A stretch of 57,802 nt of DNA, from NCBI GenBank assembly GCA_021298835.1, contig JAJTHG010000012.1:1-57802 (forward strand), read 5' to 3'. Source of the stretch: Gemmatimonadota bacterium. GTDB lineage: Bacteria; Gemmatimonadota; Gemmatimonadetes; Gemmatimonadales; Gemmatimonadaceae. Each line of letters starts with the position of its first letter. Within the stretch, counting starts at the first letter, position 1. Shown here one piece after another: positions 11,443 through 20,537 of this stretch. The notes beneath the pieces were generated by a model that made no database searches, was not told the DNA's origin, and was given only the letters and a program-made list of their open reading frames with translations. The position numbers and the translations under genes are program-made.

Positions 11443-13055
11443 CACGACGGCACCAGCGACGTCACGACCACCGCCGCCCCGCGGCGCGCCGCCGGATCGT
11501 ACGCGTACTCCAGTCGTACCGGACCGACGTCCACCTGCACCCCGACGTTCGTCACCCCGCGCTGCCATCGCGCGGCGTCGCCCACCAGCCCGCGCGCCGC
11601 GCGGAGCGCGAGCCTGGGCAGCAACGCGCGCTCGCCCAAGGGCACGACCCATCGTGCCGCCCCGAAGACGAGTCGCTCACCGCGGAGGGCGAGGACGCGT
11701 TCTGTCAGCAACGTGCCCGGCCCACCGACCGCGCCGAGCCGGGCGGCGGGCAGGTCGCCCGTATGCCACGCCGCGTGGCCGATGCTCTCGAGGCGCGTCC
11801 GACCGCCCGTCGGCACGACGCTCGTCCAGTCGCTCACAACCTGCATGAACCGACCACGGTTATCCCATTCGTGGGCTGTCACTTCTGCTTGAAGCACGAG
11901 CCGCGACTGCATCCCGCCGGCAACCGGCGTCGCGAGTCCCAGGCCGGCGATCGCCGTCGTCAGGCGCTGGCTCGCCACGGCCGGGTTCACGCGGTCGAAC
12001 CCGTTGCCCGGCGTCGGCGTCGCGAAGGTCCAGGGGCCGGTCGGGGACAGGCGCAACGGCTGCGGTGGCAGGACGCGTTCGTCGCGTCCGCCCGCCCACA
12101 GTTCGACGGCGATCGGCCAGCTGTCCTGGAGCATCCGGATCCGGCCCTCTGCCCGGTCCGTCCGGTACCAGTTCCGAAGGTCCAACCCCGTCAGCAGCCC
12201 CACCGAGGCCGCCACCAGGTCGCCGGCGATCCACTGTTCGTTCGACACCGTCGTGCGCGCCGCCTCGGCCTCGGCCGCGAAACGCCGGGAGCCCAGCCGC
12301 AGCGTCACCGACGGGTCCACGCGGCCCCGATGCGTGCGCCACGTCGCGGCGGGCCTGACGGTGAGCGGGCCGGCTGCCAACTGCGGGCCCCACGTCAAGC
12401 CGAGGCCATCGACTCTGGAGTACGCCGCCACCCGGAAACCGGCGAAGCCGGGCAGCCGAAGCGGTGGGGACGCGTACAGCGAATCGAGGCGGCTCCAGCC
12501 CAGGCGCCACTGCTCGCGCACGGGCACCGCATCGAACCGGTCGTCCGGGTACTCCTGGATGCCCCCGCGAACCACCGAGAACGGCGTCCGGAAGACGTGA
12601 CCGCCGATCGCCACGGCCCGCCCGGCGATCACCGCCCCGCGTCCCAGCCGAAGGTCGCCGTCGACCACCACGACATCGCCCTCGACGCGCGTGTCCACGC
12701 GTGCGGACCCGTGCACGACGATCACGCTGCGGTCGCTCGCGTCCGCGGGGCCGAGCAGGGCCCACCGGTCTCGCGCCGCCACGACCCGATGCGGGCGACG
12801 CACGACGTCGCGCAGGATCCGACCCGGGGCCCCGGGCCCCGGATCGGCCACCCGCGCCACGACCGGACGCGGGGCGGTGGAATCCGTGCGAGCCGACTGC
12901 CCCGGCAGGTCGTGCCCGCTCGCGGCGAGCGCGATGAGGCCGCAGGCGAGGCCTCGCCACCGCCAAGCCGCTGCGCCCCCCTGCGCGCGCGGGGGCCTGA
13001 CGCGGGCGACCCGGAGGGCGGCGGCGTGAAGGAGGGAGAACGGCATGGACGGCAC
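11439..13055 (-). CDS. Predicted outer-membrane beta-barrel protein with bactofilin-like N-terminal segment
   Basis: A 538-residue protein of unknown function. After a basic N-terminus and a hydrophobic signal-like stretch (about 35-50) there is a short beta-repeat segment, GSARVDTRVEGDVVVVDGD followed by LRLGRGAVIAGRAVAIGG, that resembles bactofilin or polymer-forming folds. The rest alternates polar and hydrophobic residues in the manner of a beta-barrel, and the chain ends in aromatic Trp, as many outer-membrane proteins do. The start is ATG at 13055 or 13046, just 6-15 bases after the xerD stop. The stop overlaps the start of the decayed S9 peptidase, so the two were once co-translated. 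A BamA/DUF5686-like barrel is possible but not shown. Confidence 0.6.
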   Translation of the reverse strand: MPSMPFSLLHAAALRVARVRPPRAQGGAAAWRWRGLACGLIALAASGHDLPGQSARTDSTAPRPVVARVADPGPGAPGRILRDVVRRPHRVVAARDRWALLGPADASDRSVIVVHGSARVDTRVEGDVVVVDGDLRLGRGAVIAGRAVAIGGHVFRTPFSVVRGGIQEYPDDRFDAVPVREQWRLGWSRLDSLYASPPLRLPGFAGFRVAAYSRVDGLGLTWGPQLAAGPLTVRPAATWRTHRGRVDPSVTLRLGSRRFAAEAEAARTTVSNEQWIAGDLVAASVGLLTGLDLRNWYRTDRAEGRIRMLQDSWPIAVELWAGGRDERVLPPQPLRLSPTGPWTFATPTPGNGFDRVNPAVASQRLTTAIAGLGLATPVAGGMQSRLVLQAEVTAHEWDNRGRFMQVVSDWTSVVPTGGRTRLESIGHAAWHTGDLPAARLGAVGGPGTLLTERVLALRGERLVFGAARWVVPLGERALLPRLALRAARGLVGDAARWQRGVTNVGVQVDVGPVRLEYAYDPAARRGAAVVVTSLVPSW

Positions 13056-13061
13056 GACGGT

Positions 13062-14018
13062 TCAGCCGCGGGGATGATACTGCCGATGCACCTGCCGCAG
13101 GTATTCCCGGTCGATGTGCGTGTACAGCTGCGTCGTCGCGATGTCCGCGTGTCCGAGCATCTCCTGCACGGCCCGGAGGTCGGCGCCCCCCTCGAGCAGG
13201 TGCGTCGCAAAGCTGTGCCGGAGCGTGTGCGGACTGACCGCCGTGGCGAGGCCGGCCGCCTCGACGTACTTCCGAAGGATCTTCCATGCGCCCATGCGCG
13301 AGAGCGGGCTGCCGCGTGCGTTGAGGAAGAGGATCCCCTTTCCCCGGCCCCGCTCGAGCCGAGGCCGCAGCTCCCGCAGGTACACGGCGACGGCGGCGAT
13401 CGCCGCGCGCCCGATGGGGACGAGCCGCTCCTTGCCGCCCTTGCCGAAGACACGCACCAACTGGTCGTCGAACAGCACGTCCTTCGTCCCGAGGCCGATC
13501 CACTCGCTGACGCGCAAACCGGCCCCGTAGCCCAGCTCGAGCATCGCGCGGTCGCGGAAGCAGAGCGGGTCGTCGAGCGTCGGTGCCGCCAGGAGCCGCT
13601 CGACGTCGGTCACGCTCAGTACCTCGGGGAGCGTCCGCCAGCGCGCCGGCGGATCGAGTCGTTCGCTCGGATCCTCGCGCACGGCCCCCTCCGCCAGCAG
13701 GAAGCGATACCACGTGCGCACGGCCGATATCGAGCGCCGGATGGACGCCGGAGCGAGGCCGAGGTCCTTGAGGAAGTACACGAACTCGCGCAGCAGCGTC
13801 GGGGTCACCCCGGCGGGACCGCTCGCCCCGCGCGCGCTCGCGAACGCGGCGAGACGGGCGATGTCGCGCTGGTAGGCCTCGATCGTCCGCGGCGAGTGTC
13901 CCGCCTCGAGCGACAGGTGGTCGGCGAAGCGCTCCACGAGGAAGGCGCGCGGCGTCGCCGCCGGGGCCGCGACGCGCGCCGCCTCCCCCGGTCCGGCTGG
14001 CGGTATCGGCGCGCTCAC
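13062..14018 (-). CDS. xerD: Tyrosine recombinase XerD
   Basis: A 318-residue integrase-family recombinase with the SAM-like core-binding domain at about 25-120 and a complete catalytic set: R169 (GLRVSE), K193 (FGKGGKER), H264 and R267 (HTLRH), H290 (LGHADIATTQLYTH) and nucleophile Y299. Its length and motifs match XerC/XerD chromosome-dimer resolvases rather than phage integrases. The housekeeping neighbours (DedA, IspF, Mqn genes) and the lack of any attachment-site or phage gene support that. GTG start at 14018 overlaps the DedA stop as GTGA. XerC cannot be excluded without alignment. Confidence 0.88.
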   Translation of the reverse strand: MSAPIPPAGPGEAARVAAPAATPRAFLVERFADHLSLEAGHSPRTIEAYQRDIARLAAFASARGASGPAGVTPTLLREFVYFLKDLGLAPASIRRSISAVRTWYRFLLAEGAVREDPSERLDPPARWRTLPEVLSVTDVERLLAAPTLDDPLCFRDRAMLELGYGAGLRVSEWIGLGTKDVLFDDQLVRVFGKGGKERLVPIGRAAIAAVAVYLRELRPRLERGRGKGILFLNARGSPLSRMGAWKILRKYVEAAGLATAVSPHTLRHSFATHLLEGGADLRAVQEMLGHADIATTQLYTHIDREYLRQVHRQYHPRG

Positions 14019-14632
14019 CCGCGACGGCCCGAGCGCCGACGGCGTCGCCACCACCACACGCCGACGGCCACGGCCGCCACCGCGCCGGCCGCGACGCCCA
14101 GCGTCGTGCCGCCGCGCCGCATGGCCGCGACGAGGGCGTCGAAGTTCTCGCCGACGCGGTAGGCGACGTACGTGATCAGACCGTACCACGCCGCGGCGTG
14201 CAGCAGCGTGACGGTCAGGACCGACCAGAGCGGGATCCGCAGCGCACCGGCCGCGAGCGGCACCACGCCGCGGATGAACGGGATGAACCGGCCCGTCAGC
14301 AGTGCCCAGAACCCGTAGCGCTGGTACCACCCCTCGAACGTGGCCTCGGCCGTCGCCTCACCCCGCTCGGCGAGCCAGCGCCGCACCCGCTCCGCCCCCC
14401 ACCGGCGCCCCACGGCGTACACGGCGCCGGCACCCACGAGGTGTCCCCCGATGACCACGCCCAGACACCACGCCAGCGACGCCTGCCCCTGCGCGGCGAG
14501 GAACGCGCTGAAGGCGATCACCGTGTCGGCGGGCGCCGGCGGGAAGACGTTCTCGAGGAACGCGAGGAAGCCCAGCATGCCGTACAAGGCGACGGCCGGG
14601 AGCTGCTGGAGCCAGGCGAGGAACCCGTCCAC
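14015..14632 (-). CDS. DedA/SNARE-associated family membrane protein
   Basis: A 205-residue integral membrane protein. DedA hallmarks are an N-terminal hairpin segment with FLENVFPPAPAD and a later motif LLTGRFIPFIRGVVPLAAG, followed by two or three transmembrane helices and a short Arg-rich cytoplasmic tail. DedA proteins include undecaprenyl-phosphate and phospholipid flippases; the specific substrate cannot be assigned here. GTG start at 14632, 12 bases downstream of ispF, with a stop overlapping xerD. Confidence 0.87.
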   Translation of the reverse strand: MDGFLAWLQQLPAVALYGMLGFLAFLENVFPPAPADTVIAFSAFLAAQGQASLAWCLGVVIGGHLVGAGAVYAVGRRWGAERVRRWLAERGEATAEATFEGWYQRYGFWALLTGRFIPFIRGVVPLAAGALRIPLWSVLTVTLLHAAAWYGLITYVAYRVGENFDALVAAMRRGGTTLGVAAGAVAAVAVGVWWWRRRRRSGRRG

Positions 14633-14644
14633 GCCTTCCGCCGG

Positions 14645-15130
14645 TCAGCGCGGCGACTGGTGCAGCGACGCGGTGGCGATGACCGCCAGCCCTTCGCCGC
14701 GGCCGACCCAGCCCATCCCTTCGTTCGTCTTGCCCTTCACGCTGACGCAACCGGCCTCGAGCCCCAGCACCTCGGCCAGCCGGGCCCGGATGGCCGGCCG
14801 CTGCGGGCCGATCTTCGGCCGCTCGGCGATGACGGTGACGTCCACGTTGACGAGGCGGAACCCGGCGGCATGCACGCGCTCGACCGCCGCGCGAAGCATC
14901 ACCACCGAATCCTTTCCCTTGTTCGCCGGGTCGGTGTCCGGGAACATCTCGCCGATGTCGCCGAGCCCGGCAGCGCCCAGCACGGCGTCGGTCAGGGCGT
15001 GGCAGATCGCGTCGCCGTCCGAGTGACCGGCGAGGTGCATCTCGGCCGGGACGTCCACGCCCCCGAGCCGCATCGGGCCGCCGGGGGCGAAGCGATGCGA
15101 GTCGTAGCCGATGCCGGTGCGGGTGGGCAC
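14645..15130 (-). CDS. ispF: 2-C-methyl-D-erythritol 2,4-cyclodiphosphate synthase
   Basis: A 161-residue MEP-pathway enzyme making the cyclic diphosphate precursor of isoprenoids. Metal ligands appear as D10 and H12 (GYDSHRF) and H44 (HSDGDAICHA), and the C-terminal signature KTNEGMGWVGRGEG is intact. GTG start, 3 bases after the mqnC stop. Isoprenoid supply for the menaquinone side chain is a plausible reason for its place beside mqn genes, but that link is inferred. Confidence 0.96.
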   Translation of the reverse strand: MPTRTGIGYDSHRFAPGGPMRLGGVDVPAEMHLAGHSDGDAICHALTDAVLGAAGLGDIGEMFPDTDPANKGKDSVVMLRAAVERVHAAGFRLVNVDVTVIAERPKIGPQRPAIRARLAEVLGLEAGCVSVKGKTNEGMGWVGRGEGLAVIATASLHQSPR

Positions 15131-15133
15131 CGG

Positions 15134-16231
15134 CTACGCGTCCGCGGCGGCGGCCGCCGGGCTCGTGGCGCGCGGGCTCCGGCCGGGGACGGTCCCGCCG
15201 ACGGTGTCGGCGATGATCGAGTAGTCCTGCCGCCGGCGCGCGGGGGTGAACCCGGCCTCGCGGATCAGGCGCTCCATCTCCTCGATGCTCGTGCGGTACG
15301 TCGTGTTGGCCGCCGAGACGACGTTCTCCTCGAGCATCAGCGAGCCGAAGTCGTTGCAGCCGAAGTGCAGCGCGGCCTGCCCCACCTTCATCCCCATCGT
15401 CACCCAGCTCGACTGCAGGTTGGGGATGTTGTCGAGCACGACCCGGGCGAAGGCCGTGGTCCGGAGGTACTCCACGGCGTCGGTCTTCGGCATGTGCGAC
15501 ATCGTCGGCGTGTTCTCCGGCTGCAGCGGCCAGCAGATGAACGCCGTGAAGCCCTTCGTGCGCGCCTGCACCGCCTTCAGGCGCAGCAGGTGCTCGATGC
15601 GCTCCTCGAGCGTCTCGCCGATGCCGTACATCATGGTGCACGACGTGCGCAGTCCTTCCTCGTGCGCCATCTCCATGATCTCGAGCCACCGATCAGCGCC
15701 GGCCTTCTTCCTGGCCACGAGATCGCGCACGCGCTGCACGAGGATCTCGCCGCCGCCACCGGGGATGGAATCGAGCCCCGCCTTCATCAGTTCGCGGACG
15801 ACGTCTCGCGCGTCCATGCGGTACAGCTCTGCCCAGAAGTCCACCTCGCTCGGGCTGAAGCCGTGCACGTGGATCGGGTGGTACTGCTTGATGTAGCGCA
15901 GCAGGTCGAGATACCACTCGAAGGGGATGTACGGGTTGTGCCCCCCCTGAATGAGGATCTGCACCCCGCCCAGCGCCTTCACTTCGTCGATCTTGGCCCC
16001 GATCTGCTCGTACGAGAGCGTCCAGCCCTCGGCATGCTTCGGGCGCCGGTAGAAGGCGCAGAAGCCGCAATCGGCGACGCAGACGTTGGTGTAGTTGATG
16101 TTGCGATCGACGATGTACGTGACGACCTGCTCCGGGTGCTTCTCGCGGCGGACGGCATCGGCCATCGCACCAAGCTCCATGAGCGGGGCGTTGCGGTAGA
16201 GATCGATCAGGTCCTGCGGAATCGTGACCAT
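15134..16231 (-). CDS. mqnC: Cyclic dehypoxanthinyl futalosine synthase (radical SAM)
   Basis: A 365-residue radical SAM enzyme of the futalosine menaquinone pathway. The cluster motif is canonical, C51-x3-C55-x2-C58 (CVADCGFC). Family segments GGHNPYIPFEWYLDLLRYIK, HGFSPSEV and GLDSIPGGGGEIL follow. It cyclises dehypoxanthine futalosine to its cyclic product. It lies downstream of mqnA (27 bases) and upstream of ispF. The last ~30 residues are Ala/Pro-rich and probably flexible. Confidence 0.95.
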   Translation of the reverse strand: MVTIPQDLIDLYRNAPLMELGAMADAVRREKHPEQVVTYIVDRNINYTNVCVADCGFCAFYRRPKHAEGWTLSYEQIGAKIDEVKALGGVQILIQGGHNPYIPFEWYLDLLRYIKQYHPIHVHGFSPSEVDFWAELYRMDARDVVRELMKAGLDSIPGGGGEILVQRVRDLVARKKAGADRWLEIMEMAHEEGLRTSCTMMYGIGETLEERIEHLLRLKAVQARTKGFTAFICWPLQPENTPTMSHMPKTDAVEYLRTTAFARVVLDNIPNLQSSWVTMGMKVGQAALHFGCNDFGSLMLEENVVSAANTTYRTSIEEMERLIREAGFTPARRRQDYSIIADTVGGTVPGRSPRATSPAAAAADA

Positions 16232-16258
16232 GAGTCGTTGCAGTAGTGCGGCCCGCGG

Positions 16259-17110
16259 TTACGCAGGCAGGAAGGCAAAGCCGCCATCCGGCACGCGGCC
16301 GGCAGCGGAGAGGCGACGGAAGAACTCGGCGAGGCCGGCGAGGTGTTTCCAGCCCAGGTGGTACTCGAGGCCGGCGAGGTACGCGTGGCAGGTGGCGGCA
16401 TCGACGCCGGTCGCCTGCTCGGCTTCGGCGGCCAGCACGTCCAAGTGCCGCTCGCCCCAATCGCGCGCACGAATCAGCGAGGCATGCACCCCGAGCGCCT
16501 CGGCCACCGGAACGTCGCGGCGGGCGACCCAGACGGCGAAGACGAACGGCAGGCCGGTCCAGTGCTTCCATTCGGCCCCCAGGTCGTAGGCGTGGGGATA
16601 ATGGGGCGCCGTGTCGCCGATGCGATCCCCGCGTCGCGCGGCCTCCAGCAGCAGCGCGGCGTCGCCGATCACCAGCCGCGCGGCGTGCGCATCGGCGCCG
16701 AACCGCGAGACATCGGCCAGCTCGGCGTCGGCCGGGACGAACTCGGGAGTGGCGCGCCAGACCTGTTCGAAGAGGAGCCGCAGCAGTTCGACGCTCGTCA
16801 GCGACGACCGGCTCACCAGCACCCGCCGGCCGCCGAGTTCGCTGGCCGGCACACGGCTGTAGAGCATGACGCTGCGGACGGGGCCGTCGGAGGTGATCCC
16901 CAGGTCCGGCAGCAGCAGGTAGCGCTGGGCGTCGCGGGCGTACTCCACCGCGCTCACGACGCTGACGTCGAGCGTGCCCTCGGCCATCTGCCGGTTGAGC
17001 GCCGTCGGCACCCCGCGCACCAGCGTCCCGGCCAGCGGTACCACCCCGCGGTCGATCGCCCCGTAGACGGGGTAAGCGTTGACGTACTGAATGCGGCCGA
17101 CGCGCATCAT
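16259..17110 (-). CDS. mqnA: Chorismate dehydratase
   Basis: A 283-residue periplasmic-binding-protein-like enzyme of the MqnA/MqnD fold (RVGRIQYVNAYPVYGAID at the N-terminus; EGTLDVSVVSAVEYARD; GLPFVFAVWVAR). It dehydrates chorismate to 3-enolpyruvyl-benzoate, the first step of the futalosine pathway. MqnA rather than MqnD is favoured by its position between mqnE and mqnC. The first codons are GTG-ATG-ATG; I chose the ATG at 17110, but 17113 or 17107 is possible. A TATATT box lies only six bases upstream. Confidence 0.9.
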   Translation of the reverse strand: MMRVGRIQYVNAYPVYGAIDRGVVPLAGTLVRGVPTALNRQMAEGTLDVSVVSAVEYARDAQRYLLLPDLGITSDGPVRSVMLYSRVPASELGGRRVLVSRSSLTSVELLRLLFEQVWRATPEFVPADAELADVSRFGADAHAARLVIGDAALLLEAARRGDRIGDTAPHYPHAYDLGAEWKHWTGLPFVFAVWVARRDVPVAEALGVHASLIRARDWGERHLDVLAAEAEQATGVDAATCHAYLAGLEYHLGWKHLAGLAEFFRRLSAAGRVPDGGFAFLPA

Positions 17111-17116
17111 CACCGG

Positions 17117-17122
17117 AATATA
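17117..17122 (-). promoter_or_regulatory. Possible -10 box (TATATT) for a leaderless mqnA transcript
   Basis: The minus strand reads TATATT six bases before the mqnA ATG at 17110, an isolated AT-rich hexamer in very GC-rich DNA. If used, transcription would begin at or next to the start codon. The expected -35 position shows no good TTGACA match, which lowers confidence. Confidence 0.35.
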
Positions 17123-17236
17123 CGCGGTAGGCGGGGGATTCCTTCCACGCGGGGGGGCGTCAGGAGGCGTGAAGACCTCGACCGCCCGTCTCGTGCCTCC
17201 CCGCTCCCCCGTGCGGGGCGGCAGCAGCCGGACGTG

Positions 17237-18442
17237 TCACGCCGACGCCCCCAGCGGCGGCGCCCCCAGTGACGGCCCCGGCGCGGGGTCCTGCGCCGGA
17301 TCGTCGTACCGCCGCACGACCCGGTAGAAGCTGTCCCGCTCCGCCGGCACCTTCCCTGCCCCGCGGATCAGCCGGAGCAGCTGCTCGAGCGACATCGCCT
17401 GCGGCGTCGTCGCCCCGACGGCGTGGTAGATCTTCTCGCGCACCACCGTCCCCTCGAGGTCGTTGACCCCGAAGTGCAGCGCGACCTGGCTCACCGGCTG
17501 GGTCACCATGATCCAGTGGCTCTTGACGTGCGAGAAGTTGTCGAGGAAGAGCCGCCCTACCGCGAGCATCCGCAGGTCGAGCGTCCCGGCCGTGGCGGTG
17601 CCGCGGCGGTCGAGCGTGGCGCCGAGTTCGTTGTCGTCCGGATGGTACGCCAGCGGGATGAAGGCGAGGAACCCGCCCGTCTCGTCCTGCAGGTCGCGCA
17701 GCATCTGGAGGTGCTCGATGCGGTCCTGCACCGTCTCCACGTGGCCGTAGAGCATCGTGCAGTTCGAACGGATGCCAAGGCCGTGCGCCGTGCGGTGGAC
17801 CCCGATGTAGTCGGCGCCGCCCAGCTTCTTGTCCGCGATGATGTCGCGCACCGCGGCGCTGAAGGTCTCGGCGCCGCCGCCGGGCATCGTGTCCAGCCCC
17901 GCCTCCCGCAGCGCGGCGAGCACCTCGGCCCACGTCTTCTTCTCGAGGCGCGCGATGTGCGCGATCTCCACCGCCGTGAGCGCCTTGATATGCACGTGCG
18001 GGAAGTTCGCCTTGAGGGCGCGGAACATCGTCGCGTAGTACTCGAGGCCGGCCTGCATGTCGAGACCGCCGACGATGTGGAACTCCTTCGTGAGTCCGTC
18101 CGCCGCGTGCGACGCCTCGGCGAGCACCTGCTCGAGGGTGTAGCGATATGCCCCCTGCTCCTTCGGAAGCCGTGCGTAGCCGCAGAAGACGCACGTCTTG
18201 CGCAGGATGCAGACGTTCGTGGGGTTGATGTGCTGGTTGGCGGCGAACGTGACGACGTCGCCGTGCTTCGCCCGGTTCACGGCGTCGGCGAGGCGGCCGA
18301 CCCCCATGAGGTCACTGGTCTCGAAGAGCGTACGGGCGTCGCCCTGATCGAGCCGGGAACCGGCGGCGATCTTGGCGGCGATGGAGGCGAGGGCCGGGTC
18401 GGTGAATCGGAACCCGGCGGCGGACGGGACGGGCGTGGGCAT
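17237..18442 (-). CDS. mqnE: Aminodeoxyfutalosine synthase (radical SAM)
   Basis: A 401-residue radical SAM enzyme. Family segments are HINPTNVC, EFHIVGGLDMQAGLEYYATM, GLDTMPGGGAETF and a C-terminal VALHFGVNDLEGTVV. It joins 3-enolpyruvyl-benzoate to S-adenosylmethionine to give aminodeoxyfutalosine. The cluster cysteines are C78, C84 and C87, spaced C-x5-C-x2-C instead of the usual C-x3-C-x2-C; the frame is clean on both sides, so this is a real coding difference. The tail is Pro/Ala-rich. Followed after 126 bases by mqnA. Confidence 0.92.
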   Translation of the reverse strand: MPTPVPSAAGFRFTDPALASIAAKIAAGSRLDQGDARTLFETSDLMGVGRLADAVNRAKHGDVVTFAANQHINPTNVCILRKTCVFCGYARLPKEQGAYRYTLEQVLAEASHAADGLTKEFHIVGGLDMQAGLEYYATMFRALKANFPHVHIKALTAVEIAHIARLEKKTWAEVLAALREAGLDTMPGGGAETFSAAVRDIIADKKLGGADYIGVHRTAHGLGIRSNCTMLYGHVETVQDRIEHLQMLRDLQDETGGFLAFIPLAYHPDDNELGATLDRRGTATAGTLDLRMLAVGRLFLDNFSHVKSHWIMVTQPVSQVALHFGVNDLEGTVVREKIYHAVGATTPQAMSLEQLLRLIRGAGKVPAERDSFYRVVRRYDDPAQDPAPGPSLGAPPLGASA

Positions 18443-18505
18443 CGGGCGGAAGCTATCCGGCGCGCGGCGAGGGCGGGACGCCCAGCGGCGGCGGAGACCG
18501 CCGGA

Positions 18506-19300
18506 TCAAGACGCCCGGTGGCCCGGTCGTTCCACCTGCTCCGCAGGCTCGCGGCGGGGCCCGCCGAACAGCCAGCGCCGGACCGTCTGCCACGCGAAGC
18601 GACCGTCGGGGCGCTCGTGGACGCGCAGGATCTCGGCGACCTTCGCGTCGTACAGGTCGGGATGCACCAGGTCGAGTGGCGGCCGCTCGAGCGTCCGCAG
18701 GGCGGCCCGATCGACGGCCGTGGACCCGTCGCGTACGTACAGGAGCAGGTTCTGGCGGTACCACCATTCGACGTCGCCGTTCGTCCATACCGCCGGCCGC
18801 ACGACGTCGAAGGCCGAGAAGCCGCGCGCCGCGAAGCGCCGCGCCCAGTACGACGGCCACTGCTCGTTGACGTGCGACACCCCGCCCTGCCCCGGGATGG
18901 CGGCGCTGAAGACGATCACGTCCGACAGCCGCACCAGGGCGTCGAGGAACCGGTCGGCACCATCGCGGGAGACGTGCTCGGCGACCTCCACGGAGATCGC
19001 CAGATCGTACCGCTCGTCCTCGGGGAGGCCCTGCTCGAGGTTGACCGAGGTGAAGCGGATGGCGGCGCTGCGCAGCTGCCCGGGCTCGACCCACGGGCCG
19101 TCGAATCCGCGGAGGACGGCCGCCCCGCGCCGTTCCGCCTCGGCCAGCCACAGGCCGAGGCCGCAGCCCACATCAACGACGCGCTGCGGCGCGACGAGAG
19201 GCCAGATCACCTCCAGGACGGCCCGTGCCGAGCGGGCCGCCCCATCCTGCCAGGCTGCGTAGGTATCGGGAGAGTAGGGGGACTCCCCGACGTCACCCAT
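18506..19300 (-). CDS. Class I SAM-dependent methyltransferase
   Basis: A 264-residue protein with a Rossmann-type methyltransferase core. Motif I is VVDVGCGLGLWL (about 41-52), an acidic motif II lies near GFDGPW, and post-motif segment DLAISVEVAEHVSRDGADRF is typical of Methyltransf_11/23 families. The substrate is unknown. It overlaps the fabF end by eight bases and so is probably co-transcribed with the fatty-acid genes. Similar proteins often act on sugars or small lipophilic acceptors, but nothing here fixes the acceptor. Confidence 0.75.
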   Translation of the reverse strand: MGDVGESPYSPDTYAAWQDGAARSARAVLEVIWPLVAPQRVVDVGCGLGLWLAEAERRGAAVLRGFDGPWVEPGQLRSAAIRFTSVNLEQGLPEDERYDLAISVEVAEHVSRDGADRFLDALVRLSDVIVFSAAIPGQGGVSHVNEQWPSYWARRFAARGFSAFDVVRPAVWTNGDVEWWYRQNLLLYVRDGSTAVDRAALRTLERPPLDLVHPDLYDAKVAEILRVHERPDGRFAWQTVRRWLFGGPRREPAEQVERPGHRAS

Positions 19301-20537
19301 GCCAGCGCCGTACCGCGATCGTCGCGTTGTGCCCGCCGAAACCCGAACTGTTGCTGATCGCCGCCCGGATCTCGCGCCGCTTCGGGACGAGCGGCGTGAC
19401 GTCGAGGTCGCACTCGGGGTCCTGCTGCGTGCAGTTGATCGTCGGGGGCGCGACCTGATCGCGCAGGGCGAGCGTGGTGAAGGCGAACTCGACCCCGCCC
19501 GCGGCCCCGAGCGTGTGCCCGGTGGACGACTTGGTGGACGACACGCTCATCGTCCCGGCGTGGGCGCCGAACACCGACCGGATCGCGCGGATCTCGTTCG
19601 GGTCGTTGAGCGGCGTCGAGGTGCCGTGGGCGTTGACGTAGTCCACGTCCTCGGGCCGGAGGCCCGCGTCCTCGAGCGCCCGGCGCATGGCGCGCTGGAG
19701 CCCCTCGTGGTTGTCGGGCTGGCCCGTCAGGTGATAGGCGTCGCCGGTGGCGCCGTACCCGACGACCTCGCCGAGGATCGTCGCGCCGCGAGCCACGGCG
19801 TGCCCGAGTTCCTCGAGGATGGCCACGCCGGCCCCCTCGCCCAGCACGAACCCGTCGCGCCGCACGTCGAACGGGCGGGACGCGGTCAGGTACTCGTCGT
19901 TGTTCTGCGAGAGCGCCTGCATGTTGGCGAAGCCGGCGACGGACATCGTGCTGATCGCCGCCTCCGCGCCGCCGGCGATCATGATGTCGGCGTCACCGTA
20001 GGCGATCGCCCGGAACGCGTCGCCGATGGCATGGGCGCTCGAGGCGCAGGCCGAGACGGTGGCGTAGTTGGGGCCCTTGGCGCCGAAGCGCATGGACACC
20101 ACGCCAGCCGCGATGTCGGCGATGAACATCGGCACGAAGAACGCCGAGACCTTGCCGGGGCCGAGCTTGCGGCAGACGTCCTGGTTGTCCTCGAAGGTCT
20201 GGATGCCCCCGATGCCAGACCCGATGATCACGCCGGTCCGCTCCGGCACGTACCCCGTCCCGCCACCGAACCCCGCCATGTCCATCGCCTGCACCGAGGC
20301 GGCGAGGGCGAACTGCGTGAACAGGTCGGACCGCTTGACCTCCTTGCGGTCCATGTATCGGGTCGGGTCGAATGCCTTGGCCTCGCACGCGAACCGGGTC
20401 TTGTGCGCCGTCGGGTCGAACCGGGTGATCGGGCCGGCCCCGGAGGCGCCGGACAGGATCGCGGCCCAGCTCGACTCGACGTCGTTCCCCACCGCGGTCA
20501 CGAGCCCGAGGCCCGTGACCACGACGCGGCGCTTCAC
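19293..20537 (-). CDS. fabF: Beta-ketoacyl-ACP synthase II
   Basis: A 414-residue condensing enzyme with the full Cys-His-His set: C164 (SACASSAH), H304 ([11 protein letters not shown]) and H341 ([11 protein letters not shown]), with K336. It elongates acyl-ACP with malonyl-ACP. The GTG start overlaps the acpP stop as GTGA. FabF rather than FabB is indicated by sequence style and by its position after acpP. Confidence 0.97.
   Translation of the reverse strand: MKRRVVVTGLGLVTAVGNDVESSWAAILSGASGAGPITRFDPTAHKTRFACEAKAFDPTRYMDRKEVKRSDLFTQFALAASVQAMDMAGFGGGTGYVPERTGVIIGSGIGGIQTFEDNQDVCRKLGPGKVSAFFVPMFIADIAAGVVSMRFGAKGPNYATVSACASSAHAIGDAFRAIAYGDADIMIAGGAEAAISTMSVAGFANMQALSQNNDEYLTASRPFDVRRDGFVLGEGAGVAILEELGHAVARGATILGEVVGYGATGDAYHLTGQPDNHEGLQRAMRRALEDAGLRPEDVDYVNAHGTSTPLNDPNEIRAIRSVFGAHAGTMSVSSTKSSTGHTLGAAGGVEFAFTTLALRDQVAPPTINCTQQDPECDLDVTPLVPKRREIRAAISNSSGFGGHNATIAVRRWHG

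Noticed and set aside
13062..14018. Phage or integrative-element integrase
   Set aside because: Surrounding genes are housekeeping, no attachment repeats or phage genes are visible, and length and motifs fit XerD.
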